From NCBI GenBank assembly GCA_018830865.1, contig JAHJRN010000035.1, positions 1-44,153 on the forward strand: 44,153 nt of DNA, written 5' to 3'. Below are positions 15,725-23,466 of the stretch, piece by piece. The translations under genes were made by a program, and so were the position numbers. The notes under the pieces are model-generated. The model did no database searches and had not been told where the DNA came from. It saw only the letters and a program-made list of their open reading frames with translations. How positions within the stretch are numbered: the first letter of the stretch is position 1; each line of letters opens with the position of its first letter. The DNA is from Patescibacteria group bacterium (GTDB taxonomy: Bacteria; Patescibacteriota; Patescibacteriia; 2-12-FULL-60-25).

Positions 15725-16333
15725 ATGTCCTCCCCGAACCTTGTCCGTCTCTTCGTCCGCTCTTGGCGGCTCGTGACGCTCGCGACCCTGCTTTGTCTCG
15801 TGCTCGCGTTGGGATTCTCGCTCGTCCAACCGTTGCGCTATTCGTCGAGCGTCCGTCTTCTCATCACGCACACGAACGTGACCGGCCTCGATCCGTACAC
15901 GGCCGTGAAATCCACGGAGCGCATCGCGCAGAATCTCTCCGAGATCGTCTTTACGTCGAGCTTCTTCAACGGGGTGATGGCGAGCGGCGATGTGGATACG
16001 ACGTATTTTTCCACGGATGAGATTACGAAGCGCAAGGAGTGGCGGGACACCGTCGAGACGACGGTCTCGGCCGGGACCGGCATCATGACCGTCACGGCGT
16101 TCCACCCGAAACGCGATCAGGCCACGGCGCTTGCCGTCCGCGTCTCCAAGGAGATGTCGGCCCAAGCCCCTGATTTCTTTGGCTATTCGGTCCGTGTCCA
16201 GATTATCGACGACCCCCTTCCGTCCCGATTCTTCGCCAAACCCGATTTCCTGCAGAACGGCTTATTTGGCGCGATATTCGGCTGTCTGATCGCCTCCGCA
16301 TGGGTCTTAGGGCGCCGCCGGCAGACCATCTAA
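15725..16333 (+). CDS. Wzz-like chain-length / polysaccharide co-polymerase protein
   Basis: The 202-aa protein has two TM helices, near residues 12-35 and 175-195, flanking an extracytoplasmic helical domain. Before the second helix is a DDPLPSRFFAKPD proline-rich segment, the usual mark of Wzz/capsule co-polymerases. There is no cytoplasmic tyrosine kinase domain. Family knowledge: these proteins set the length of surface polysaccharides together with a polymerase. It starts one base after the HtrA-like stop, so the two form an operon and may act together at the cell surface. No polymerase or glycosyltransferase gene is adjacent. Confidence 0.75.
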   Translation: MSSPNLVRLFVRSWRLVTLATLLCLVLALGFSLVQPLRYSSSVRLLITHTNVTGLDPYTAVKSTERIAQNLSEIVFTSSFFNGVMASGDVDTTYFSTDEITKRKEWRDTVETTVSAGTGIMTVTAFHPKRDQATALAVRVSKEMSAQAPDFFGYSVRVQIIDDPLPSRFFAKPDFLQNGLFGAIFGCLIASAWVLGRRRQTI

Positions 16334-16351
16334 CACCTCCTCCTCTTAGAG

Positions 16352-16413
16352 GTAGGGGCGCATGGCAATGCGCCCTCCGGCAGGTATGAGGGAGCATTGC
16401 CATGCGCCCCTAC
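16352..16413. repeat. Palindromic repeat (GTAGGGGCGCATGG type)
   Basis: Perfect 20-bp arms at 16352-16371 and 16394-16413 (GTAGGGGCGCATGGCAATGC and its complement), extended inward by CCCTC/GAGGG after one mismatch. It looks like a small MITE- or REP-like hairpin element and marks the left edge of the secreted-protein island. Confidence 0.85.
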
Positions 16414-16441
16414 GTGATGTATCTGGATGGTAGGGTATAAG

Positions 16442-16467
16442 AAAATCCTCGTAAAAGCGGGTTTTTT
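16442..16467 (+). terminator. Probable intrinsic terminator
   Basis: AAAATCC (16442-16448) can pair with GGGTTTT (16459-16465) and is followed by more T. Probably ends the 14524-16333 transcript. Confidence 0.5.
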
Positions 16468-16496
16468 GCGTTTTGGGCAGGTCGTGGTTAGATGCC

Positions 16497-16525
16497 TTGA
16501 CAGGATACGTCATTTATGGTATGTT
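16497..16525 (+). promoter_or_regulatory. Strong promoter of the secreted-protein island
   Basis: TTGACA (16497-16502), 17 bp, TATGTT (16520-16525) preceded by TGG. The predicted start is near 16532, leaving a leader of about 225 nt, far longer than for most genes here. Confidence 0.75.
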
Positions 16526-16531
16526 TCGACG

Positions 16532-16757
16532 TTCCTTACTGGGTGATTCATTGGGGTTTTGAGGCCGTTCCGTCGCGGTTTGGGGGTATTCCTCCTTTCC
16601 CAAGTCGCATGCGGGACGGCTCCAGACCCTCAGAGGTCTCGGCCATGGCAGATGGTCTGCCCTCTGGAAACAACAGTCAGTTGACCTTTGAGAGTAAAAG
16701 ACGACAAGTCAGTCAACCGCTACTGCGGTCCTGACTGGGCCGCGTTGGGAGAAAACG
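16532..16757 (+). promoter_or_regulatory. Long structured 5' leader
   Basis: Hairpins include AGACC/AGGTCT (near 16625-16640), GGCAGA/TCTGCC (near 16647-16661) and a two-part stem GTCAG-TCAA-CCGC / GCGG-TC-CTGAC (near 16709-16735) just before the Shine-Dalgarno GGGAG (16747-16751). No known riboswitch motif is recognised. It could stabilise the mRNA or regulate translation. Confidence 0.5.
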
Positions 16758-17918
16758 ATGGCAAGCAAGACCAAACTGTTCGTTTCGATGATCGTGTCCC
16801 TCACCTGCCTCGTATGGGCCCCTTTGGTCCTCGCGGCACCAGCAGCCGGGACCTCCGGGATCTCCTCGGACGACGAGGCGTCCGAATGCACCTGCAGCGA
16901 GGAGTTGGACGCGCTCGAGAAGATCGTGAACCAGTGTTGCGATCAGAAGGAGGCTCCCGCACCGGAACCGGTCGAGAAGCAGAAGCCCATCGAGTTCGTC
17001 ACCATGTGTGGCGTCGGGACGAAGCAGTACGAGGCGGCCGACAAGAAGAACGTCAAGCAGGTGTATGACTCACCGTGCGAATGCACGCATCCCGAGTTCA
17101 CGACCGACGTCAGCCGCATCGGCGGGTACGCCGGTCATCAGGTCATCAAGTGCGTCGTCACGGAGCGGGCATTCCTTGCCCTCATCGATCGCGTCAAGGC
17201 ACTTGAGGGGAAGGACGTCTACTCCAAGGCGGAGATCGACGCGATGATCGCGAAGATCTGGGATGAGCTCGCGAAGTTCCGCAAGGGGCTGAACATCCTC
17301 ATCGAGAGGTTCGACGCCCTCGAGTCTCGAGTCAAGAACCTCGAGGACCGCGTGACGACGCTTGAGGAAAATGACGTCGTCCAGGACGGGCGGCTCGATG
17401 ACCTCGAGGCCCAGCACTGGGTAGACCTCCTCATCGGCGTCGGCGGGACGCTCGGCTACCGGGATGGCACCCTTGCGGGTGACGGCCATCTCGTCGCGAT
17501 GATGATCGCGAATGTCCACGAGTACATCGGCGTCATCGCCGAGGGACAAGTGGGCATCCAAGGCGGGGAGACGCTCGTCGGCGTCGGGACTCGTGCCGGT
17601 GGCGGCATCGGCATGACGGTCAACGTCGACGGTGCGCCGGCCAAGCATCGTATCGCCCTCGAGGTCGCGGTCTACCAAGACAACGACGTGCAGGCGAACG
17701 ACGCAACCGGCCAGGAGCGCGGCTTCCTGGTCGGTCCGAAGGCCCGATACATCGCTCAGCCTCTCCCCTGGCTCGGCATCTCGCCGTACCTCGGCCTTGG
17801 CTGGGGTGCCGTCGGCCACGACATCGAAGGTGGTGGATACGACGTCCGGGACGGGTTCCAGTTCTATGGAGGACTGGACATCCTGTTCGGAGGCGGGGTC
17901 GCTCCCAAGAGCGAGTAA
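16758..17918 (+). CDS. Secreted coiled-coil protein with beta-barrel-like C terminus
   Basis: The 386-aa protein has a clear signal peptide (residues 1-26, ending LVLAAPAAG). Next comes a cysteine-rich segment (SECTCSEELDALEKIVNQCC; further Cys at MCGVG, CECTHP and IKCVV), then a long coiled coil (about 135-220, ALESRVKNLEDRVTTLEENDVVQDGRLDDLE). The last 160 residues alternate short glycine/aromatic strands (IGVGGTLGYRDG, IGVIAEGQVGIQGG, ISPYLGLGWGAVGHD, FQFYGGLDILFGGG), like an outer-membrane beta-barrel. That is unexpected if the host is a monoderm Patescibacterium. A good Shine-Dalgarno (GGGAG, 6-nt spacing) and a long leader set it apart from neighbouring housekeeping genes. I do not recognise a named family. 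Possible horizontal transfer. Confidence 0.8.
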   Translation: MASKTKLFVSMIVSLTCLVWAPLVLAAPAAGTSGISSDDEASECTCSEELDALEKIVNQCCDQKEAPAPEPVEKQKPIEFVTMCGVGTKQYEAADKKNVKQVYDSPCECTHPEFTTDVSRIGGYAGHQVIKCVVTERAFLALIDRVKALEGKDVYSKAEIDAMIAKIWDELAKFRKGLNILIERFDALESRVKNLEDRVTTLEENDVVQDGRLDDLEAQHWVDLLIGVGGTLGYRDGTLAGDGHLVAMMIANVHEYIGVIAEGQVGIQGGETLVGVGTRAGGGIGMTVNVDGAPAKHRIALEVAVYQDNDVQANDATGQERGFLVGPKARYIAQPLPWLGISPYLGLGWGAVGHDIEGGGYDVRDGFQFYGGLDILFGGGVAPKSE

Positions 17919-17963
17919 GCACTTTATCCTTCGTCGACTTGGGTCGACGTACCTCAACCCGTT

Positions 17964-17997
17964 CCCGACATCCTCGCGAAAGCTGGAGGATGTCGGG
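17964..17997 (+). terminator. Perfect 12-bp hairpin after the barrel-like gene
   Basis: CCCGACATCCTC / GAGGATGTCGGG with a 10-nt loop. There is no T-tract, so it may be a 3' stability hairpin or a weak terminator. Confidence 0.45.
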
Positions 17998-18029
17998 TAC
18001 TCACTCGAGTCGATCAGCGTCCGCTGACC

Positions 18030-18090
18030 GGTTCAAGTGGGTGAAGCTCGTGCTGTTACGAGTTTTCACAGGTACTTTCACACCTGAACC
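18030..18090 (+). promoter_or_regulatory. Nested hairpin in the leader of the MopE-like gene
   Basis: Outer arms GGTTCA / TGAACC (18030-18035, 18085-18090) enclose GTGAAGCTCGT / ACGAGTTTTCAC (near 18041-18069). The region lies 67 nt upstream of the 18157 start. No clear promoter is seen, so it may belong to the same transcript as the upstream gene. Confidence 0.4.
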
Positions 18091-18156
18091 CAGAAATGTC
18101 AGATAAACGTCCTACAAGGATTCGTCCGCGCTTCAGGCGGGCGAGAACGGAGAGCC

Positions 18157-19125
<969 letters not shown>

Positions 19126-19166
19126 AGCCCTCAACTCGGTCGGCATCGCTCGCCGCCCCTTAACCT

Positions 19167-19209
19167 ACACCCCCTACCACACAGCTCGTGGTCAGGGGGT
19201 GTTTCTTTT
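19167..19209 (+). terminator. Strong intrinsic terminator
   Basis: ACACCCCCT / AGGGGGTGT (19167-19175, 19194-19202), with inner CCAC/GTGG pairing, then TTCTTTT. It closes the secreted island. Confidence 0.9.
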
Positions 19210-19217
19210 GGTACCCT
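19209..19217 (+). promoter_or_regulatory. Extended -10 promoter (TGG-TACCCT)
   Basis: TGG-TACCCT at 19209-19217. A start 7 nt downstream coincides with the ATG at 19225, so the mRNA is predicted leaderless. It directly abuts the preceding terminator tail. Confidence 0.55.
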
Positions 19218-19224
19218 TCCGGCC

Positions 19225-20166
19225 ATGTCGAACGTCGGATTGGGCGAGGGGATCGCCGGCCATGCGACCATCCTCCGTATTCTCGGGATGTGGTTGGACC
19301 ATCCGCGTCATGGGTATGTCTTCTATGGCATGCCGCATCTCGGCAAACGGACGGTCGCAGAGCGGTTCGTGGGTGCGTTGTTGGGCGTCGGATATCCATT
19401 GCCGGACGTGCACGCCGACCTCCTGATGCTCGTGCCGGAGGAGGGGAAGGTACAGGTGTCGGTGGAGCGCGTCCGCAAGGTCCGTGGGCGTCTCGCGGAG
19501 CATCCGATGGTCGCGCCGCGCGTCGTCACGTTCGTGCCGGAGGCGGAACGGTTGAATGAGGAAGGATGGAACGCGCTGCTGAAGGTCATGGAGGAGCCGC
19601 CTGCCGGCGCCGTGTTCGTGTTCGTCGCGAACGACATCTCACGCTTGCCGGCCACGGTGATGAGCCGGTTGACGCCCATCCCGTTCGGGACGGTCCCGGC
19701 CGCGGACATCGTCGCGGAGCTCGTCCGTCGGGGCGTTCCGGAGGCGGAGGCACGTCGTCGCGCCACGGAATGCCGCGGCCGGCCGGGGCTTGCGTTCGAA
19801 CCGGAAGAGCGCGACGAGTCGGACGTGAAACGCTACCTCTCCGCGACGAAGCTCGGTGAACGGCTCGCCGTCGTCGACCGCCTGTCGGTCGCGTGCGAAA
19901 GCTCTGAGGAGCCGCGGACCGCGTGGATAGCGGCGCTCGAGACGTGGGGCGAGGCCTGCCGTCGCGCGCTCCCGGATCTCGGCCCCACGGCCATCGTCGC
20001 GGCAGAAGGCGTCATCACCGCACGCCGATTCGTTGGCGGACCGATTTCGCCGCGTGTCCCGCTCGAGGCCGCCGCTCTTCGTCTCGCCGCTGCACGACCG
20101 CTCGCCGGCCTCTTCCCGTCGCACGTGCCACGCGCCCTTCCGGCCGTTTTCCCATCGCGCTCGTGA
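19225..20166 (+). CDS. holB: DNA polymerase III delta'-like clamp-loader subunit
   Basis: The 313-aa protein has the delta'/AAA+ clamp-loader layout: GYVFYGMPHLGKRTVAERF near residues 30-50 (a P-loop position with an altered sequence, as is common in delta'), VSVERVRKVRGRLAEHP, VTFVPEAERLNEEGWNALLKVMEEPP and ANDISRLPATVMSRLTPIPF. These last two are the sensor and SRC-like regions in recognisable form (here MSRLTP). Delta' is part of the complex that loads the sliding clamp onto DNA. The C-terminal third is helical and poorly conserved. It stands alone, with a leaderless promoter at 19209-19217 and no Shine-Dalgarno. Confidence 0.85.
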   Translation: MSNVGLGEGIAGHATILRILGMWLDHPRHGYVFYGMPHLGKRTVAERFVGALLGVGYPLPDVHADLLMLVPEEGKVQVSVERVRKVRGRLAEHPMVAPRVVTFVPEAERLNEEGWNALLKVMEEPPAGAVFVFVANDISRLPATVMSRLTPIPFGTVPAADIVAELVRRGVPEAEARRRATECRGRPGLAFEPEERDESDVKRYLSATKLGERLAVVDRLSVACESSEEPRTAWIAALETWGEACRRALPDLGPTAIVAAEGVITARRFVGGPISPRVPLEAAALRLAAARPLAGLFPSHVPRALPAVFPSRS

Positions 20167-20189
20167 CGCCGTCCACTTCCTTTTCTCTC

Positions 20190-20288
20190 TGTCATTCCGA
20201 CCGAGGAGGCTCTGCGACGAGCGGAGGAAACCCTTCATGCATGATCCTGAAGCGTTCCCTCGGCTCGTCGGACTCGCTCGGGATGACA
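20190..20288. repeat. Palindromic repeat (TGTCATTCCGA type)
   Basis: Arms TGTCATTCCGA (20190-20200) and TCGGGATGACA (20278-20288) are inverted, with further imperfect complementarity inside (ACGAGCGGAGG / CCTCGGCTCGT). It resembles the dispersed GTCATTCCGAGGAG-type elements of many genomes. Confidence 0.75.
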
Positions 20289-20409
20289 GGGAGGAAGATG
20301 ACTCGCTCGGGATGACAGGGAGGAAGATGACTCGCTCGGGATGACAGGGAGGAAGATGACTCGCTCGGGATGACAGGGAGGAAGATGACTCGCCCGGGAT
20401 GACATAAGG
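20272..20409. repeat. 29-bp tandem repeat array, 4 perfect copies plus partial
   Basis: The unit ACTCGCTCGGGATGACAGGG + AGGAAGATG is repeated without spacers at 20272, 20301, 20330 and 20359, with a diverged partial copy from 20388. Each unit contains the right arm (TCGGGATGACA) of the adjacent palindrome, so the array looks like local amplification of that arm. Together with the palindrome it fills the 326-bp gap between holB and the next gene. Confidence 0.95.
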
Positions 20410-20460
20410 GGGCTTTTATTCCGACTGGCCGCGTTCGGACGGGCGCGGATGCCGCGGCTC

Positions 20461-20469
20461 TGGTATACT
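20461..20469 (+). promoter_or_regulatory. Extended -10 promoter (TGG-TATACT)
   Basis: TGG-TATACT at 20461-20469, 23 bp before the ATG at 20493. Confidence 0.65.
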
Positions 20470-20492
20470 TCGGTGCATCCCATCACCGACAT

Positions 20493-21563
20493 ATGAAGAA
20501 CATGCACATGCGCCTTGCGCTCCCGTTCCTTGCGGTCGTCCTCTTCGGCCAAGGATGCTTTGGCGGGACAAGCTCGACATCGACCGGCCCGGACGGCGGC
20601 GTATGGAAGACGACCGACCGCGGTATGACGTGGGCGAATAAGCGTGCGCTCGTCACGGGCGCCAAGATCACTGCGGACGCGGCCACCTTCTCGGTCGTGA
20701 CCATGGCCATGGACCCCCAGGATTCCTCATCCCTCTATGTCGGCACGGCAGAACACGGTCTCGCGTATTCCCTCGACGGAGGCGATTCGTGGCAGCGTGG
20801 CAAGTCGCTCAACACCGGACGTATCAACGCCATCGCCGTGGATTCCAAGAACAAGTGTACGGTCTACGCCGCGAGCGCGAACAGGATCTACAAGACCGAG
20901 ACGTGCGGGCGCGACTGGGCGACGGTCTTCGTGGACCCGCGGACCGACAAGTCCTTCACCCAGCTCATCGTGGACTGGTACAACCCGACGACGCTATACG
21001 CCGGCACCTCGGAAGGCGACATCTTCAAGTCCATCAACGCCGGTGTCTCGTGGCAGGCGGCCACGCGCATCGAGGGGACGCCCATCTCCGCCATCGTCAT
21101 GGACCCGCGCGATTCGCGTCTCGTCTATGTCGGCACGCAAGGCGACGGCATCTGGCTCACCAAGGACGGCGGCAACACGTGGCTGCAGGTCAAGAAGCAG
21201 TTCGGCGACGAATTCCGCGACGCGCGACGTGTGACGCGCATCGTCCTCGATCCCAAGACTCCGGACATGCTGTACGTCGTGTCCAAGTACGGCATCATCG
21301 TGTCGCAGGACCAGGGCGAGACGTGGAAGGCGTTGAGCCTGACCGCGCCGCCGGGGACCATCACCATCCTCGCGATGGCCGTGGATCCGACCGACAGCAA
21401 AAAACTCGTCTATACCAGCCCGACCACCATCACGACTTCGGATGACGGCGGCGTGACATGGACCTCTAAGAAGCTCCCGACCACGCGGCAGGGCGCGTTC
21501 CTGCTTACGGACCCGAAGGACGGCGGAACCCTCTATCTTGGGACTATCCCACAGAAACAATAA
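20493..21563 (+). CDS. Lipoprotein with BNR/sortilin-type beta-propeller repeats
   Basis: The 356-aa protein has a lipoprotein signal with LFGQGC (Cys22). The mature part is made of repeated units of about 45-50 residues containing S/T-x-D-x-G-x-T/S-W (VWKTTDRGMTWANK, YSLDGGDSWQRG, FKSINAGVSWQAA, WLTKDGGNTWLQV, IVSQDQGETWKAL, TTSDDGGVTWTSK). Between them are MDPxDSxxLYVGT segments. This is the BNR / VPS10-sortilin / YCF48-like propeller pattern. Such proteins are usually extracellular binding or assembly factors; the ligand is unknown here. No Shine-Dalgarno is evident. The hairpin beyond its stop is oriented to terminate the opposing gene. Confidence 0.88.
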   Translation: MKNMHMRLALPFLAVVLFGQGCFGGTSSTSTGPDGGVWKTTDRGMTWANKRALVTGAKITADAATFSVVTMAMDPQDSSSLYVGTAEHGLAYSLDGGDSWQRGKSLNTGRINAIAVDSKNKCTVYAASANRIYKTETCGRDWATVFVDPRTDKSFTQLIVDWYNPTTLYAGTSEGDIFKSINAGVSWQAATRIEGTPISAIVMDPRDSRLVYVGTQGDGIWLTKDGGNTWLQVKKQFGDEFRDARRVTRIVLDPKTPDMLYVVSKYGIIVSQDQGETWKALSLTAPPGTITILAMAVDPTDSKKLVYTSPTTITTSDDGGVTWTSKKLPTTRQGAFLLTDPKDGGTLYLGTIPQKQ

Positions 21564-21584
21564 AAAGACGCCGAGAGCGGCGTC
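21562..21584 (-). terminator. Intrinsic terminator of the small minus-strand gene
   Basis: Stem GACGCCG / CGGCGTC (21567-21573, 21578-21584). Read on the minus strand it is followed by TTTTT, so it ends the 21846-21616 transcript. Confidence 0.75.
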
Positions 21585-21615
21585 AGAGAGGAGAGCGTCG
21601 TTGGCGTCGACGTTC

Positions 21616-21846
21616 CTATTTGAGGGTGAAGAGAGTGTAGTCGTAGGTACAGCCACATCCCCTCGGTTCGGAGATGTGTTGACGTTCGACGACACCCCTG
21701 TTTTCCAGGTCGTCCAAGACCCTCAGTTCGGGTTCGTCGTCATGAGCCCCTCCCCTGTATCTGGAGTAACTGTATTCGATTTTGCTTCTTTCTTCGAGTT
21801 TCCTGACGACTGCCGCTCGTTCCTGTCGTGTCGTGCCATTTCCCAT
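21616..21846 (-). CDS. Small orphan protein, 76 aa
   Basis: I do not recognise it. It begins MGNGTTRQERAAVVRKLEERSKIEY and ends in a short aromatic/Cys segment (CGCTYDYTLFTLK); the middle is charged with DDEPELRVLDDLENRGVVER, suggesting a small winged-helix or helical fold (inference). Support for reality: a Shine-Dalgarno GGGAG about 9 nt upstream of the ATG, a promoter TTGACC-17-TACCAT at 21927-21899, and a dedicated terminator at 21562-21584. A longer version starting at 21900 or 21996 is possible but lacks a ribosome-binding site and would begin upstream of the predicted transcript. Confidence 0.6.
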   Translation of the reverse strand: MGNGTTRQERAAVVRKLEERSKIEYSYSRYRGGAHDDEPELRVLDDLENRGVVERQHISEPRGCGCTYDYTLFTLK

Positions 21847-21898
21847 GTGAGTAGACTCCCGTTGTTTGTAAGGTCCGACGGACCGATTCCTGATATCC

Positions 21899-21927
21899 AT
21901 GGTAGGTTTGGACGGATAGGCGGTCAA
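21899..21927 (-). promoter_or_regulatory. Promoter for the 21846-21616 gene
   Basis: Minus strand TTGACC (21927-21922), 17 bp, TACCAT (21904-21899). It gives a leader of about 45 nt carrying the Shine-Dalgarno site. Confidence 0.6.
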
Positions 21928-22118
21928 TCTGTTTGGATGAGTGTCGATTCGTCCCGTATTCATTGACGATTGTATCCGATGGGACGTGAATGGCATTCGG
22001 TGTAATTATTTATCTGACGATTTCGTTCACTTTCGGACATCGTGTCGATATTTCTGACGTCAAGATACCTTGACGCGAGGGACGATGTCCGGTAGGGATG
22101 GTATCGGAGGAATACAGC

Positions 22119-22817
22119 ATGCCTGGCCTGAACCTTTCACATATCACGCATCTATTGGTGACCGATGCCGAGCGGCTTCGGAACGGCAATCCGAGCATCG
22201 CCCCGGGCCTGGAACACCTTCTAGCGAAGGCGGAATCGCCGGAGACGCCGGAGCGGGCTCTCTTACGACAGGGTCAGAAGCTGTGGGCACGTGGGTTTGG
22301 TCGGGCGCTCGGCTATCCGACGCTTAACGCGTATCGTGAGTCCCTCCCGATGCCAAAAACACCGCCACGCCGCATCTCGAAACGGTTCCCGATACCGCTC
22401 CTCGTCGAGGCGCGTGTCGGTCTCATCGATACCTGTCGGCTCGCGGGGCTCCTGTACGACGGGAGCGAGGAGACGTTTGTCGCGTATGACAAGCGACGGA
22501 AGACGATCACCTCTCCGTATTGGATTCGTCTGCAGGACGGTCGGATGCATCGGGGACGGTCGGCGCGGGAATGCCGAAAGCGCTTCGCGCGTGACGAGGT
22601 CGGATTGACGGCGTTCGAGGGTGTAGCCCTCTATCTTCAGGATCCGACCGTGGTTGAACGCTTTTTCGTCGATCTTCCAGGCTCCGTCCATCGGAGGAAC
22701 CCGGATAGCGAGGCGTTCCTCGGTGAGTGGGACGGCATTCCCGGGCTCTACTGGGCCTGGAACGACCATCCTCATCCCGAATGCGGTTCCGCCTCGCGTT
22801 GGCGGTCGCGTCGATGA
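22119..22817 (+). CDS. Orphan protein with strong Shine-Dalgarno, 232 aa
   Basis: I do not recognise a family. It begins MPGLNLSHITHLLVTDAERL. A middle part has IPLLVEARVGLIDTCRLAGLLYDGSEETFVAYD, and later come SPYWIRLQDG and VALYLQDPTVVERFFVDLPGS. The ending ...GEWDGIPGLYWAWNDHPHPECGSASR has Trp/His/Cys clusters. It looks globular and cytoplasmic. The start at 22119 is fixed by GGAGGA 7 nt upstream, the best Shine-Dalgarno in the window; an ATG at 22098 lies before that site. The gene has its own terminator (22823-22851) and stands divergently from the 76-aa minus gene. The 272 bp between them hold the minus-strand promoter and AT-richer sequence but no other gene I can support. Confidence 0.75.
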   Translation: MPGLNLSHITHLLVTDAERLRNGNPSIAPGLEHLLAKAESPETPERALLRQGQKLWARGFGRALGYPTLNAYRESLPMPKTPPRRISKRFPIPLLVEARVGLIDTCRLAGLLYDGSEETFVAYDKRRKTITSPYWIRLQDGRMHRGRSARECRKRFARDEVGLTAFEGVALYLQDPTVVERFFVDLPGSVHRRNPDSEAFLGEWDGIPGLYWAWNDHPHPECGSASRWRSRR

Positions 22818-22822
22818 TGTCT

Positions 22823-22851
22823 GACCCGTCCGTTTGGGCGGGTCTTGTTTT
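22823..22851 (+). terminator. Intrinsic terminator
   Basis: Stem GACCCG / CGGGTC (22823-22828, 22839-22844) then TTGTTTT. It directly precedes the frr promoter. Confidence 0.8.
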
Positions 22852-22860
22852 GCTCGGGGT

Positions 22861-22889
22861 TTGACGGGAACGCCGAAAAATGGCAAAAT
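22861..22889 (+). promoter_or_regulatory. Promoter of frr
   Basis: TTGACG (22861-22866), 17 bp, CAAAAT (22884-22889) preceded by TGG. The predicted leader to the ATG at 22909 is about 13 nt with no Shine-Dalgarno. Confidence 0.65.
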
Positions 22890-22908
22890 TGCACGTACAT
22901 TCTTTTCT

Positions 22909-23463
22909 ATGGCAAATCCCATCGACGCTGCGCGTCCCGAGTTCGACCAGGTCATCGAGCATCTCAAGAAAGAGCTCCAGAATATCCGTTCCGGCCGCGC
23001 ACACGCCTCCATGGTGGAGGACCTGCCGGTGGAGGCGTATGGTAGCTCCATGACGCTGAAGGGCGTCGCGTCCATCACGGTGCCTGACGCGAAGACCATC
23101 CAGATCGAGCCGTGGGACAAGAACCTCGTGAAGGACGTGGAGAAAGCCATCCAGTCCTCGGCGCTTGGGTTGAATCCGAACACGGCTGGGACGATCATCC
23201 GGCTCGTGATGCCGCCCATGACCGAGGAGAACCGCAAGAACCTCGTGAAGATCGTGGGGCAGAAGGCAGAACTCGCGCGCATCAGTATCCGCACCATCCG
23301 CGAGAGCACGCGCGACGATATCGCGAAGGAGGAAGATGCGAAGCTCATCGGCGAGGACGAGAAGTTCCGGTTGCAGGAGACGCTCGATAAGGTCGTCGCT
23401 GAGCTGAACGCGGTCATCGAGAAGATCGCCAAGGAGAAGGAAGAGGAAATCATGAAGATCTGA
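22909..23463 (+). CDS. frr: Ribosome recycling factor
   Basis: RRF, with EF-G, splits post-termination ribosomes. The 184-aa sequence has the family core IRSGRAHASMVEDLPVEAYGSSMTLKGVASITVPDAKTIQIEPWDK, then LGLNPNTAGTIIRLVMPPMTEENRKNLVK and a helical C-terminal bundle ending in EKEEEIMKI. Length is typical (about 185). It is the first gene of a run (frr, glyS, M16 peptidase, tpiA, TPR) with gaps of a few bases or overlaps. The promoter at 22861-22889 favours the ATG at 22909. Confidence 0.97.
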   Translation: MANPIDAARPEFDQVIEHLKKELQNIRSGRAHASMVEDLPVEAYGSSMTLKGVASITVPDAKTIQIEPWDKNLVKDVEKAIQSSALGLNPNTAGTIIRLVMPPMTEENRKNLVKIVGQKAELARISIRTIRESTRDDIAKEEDAKLIGEDEKFRLQETLDKVVAELNAVIEKIAKEKEEEIMKI

Positions 23464-23466
23464 TGT

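Noticed and set aside
20272-20409. CRISPR array (29-bp repeated units)
   Set aside because: The units are directly adjacent with no spacers, contain a palindrome arm and have no cas genes nearby.
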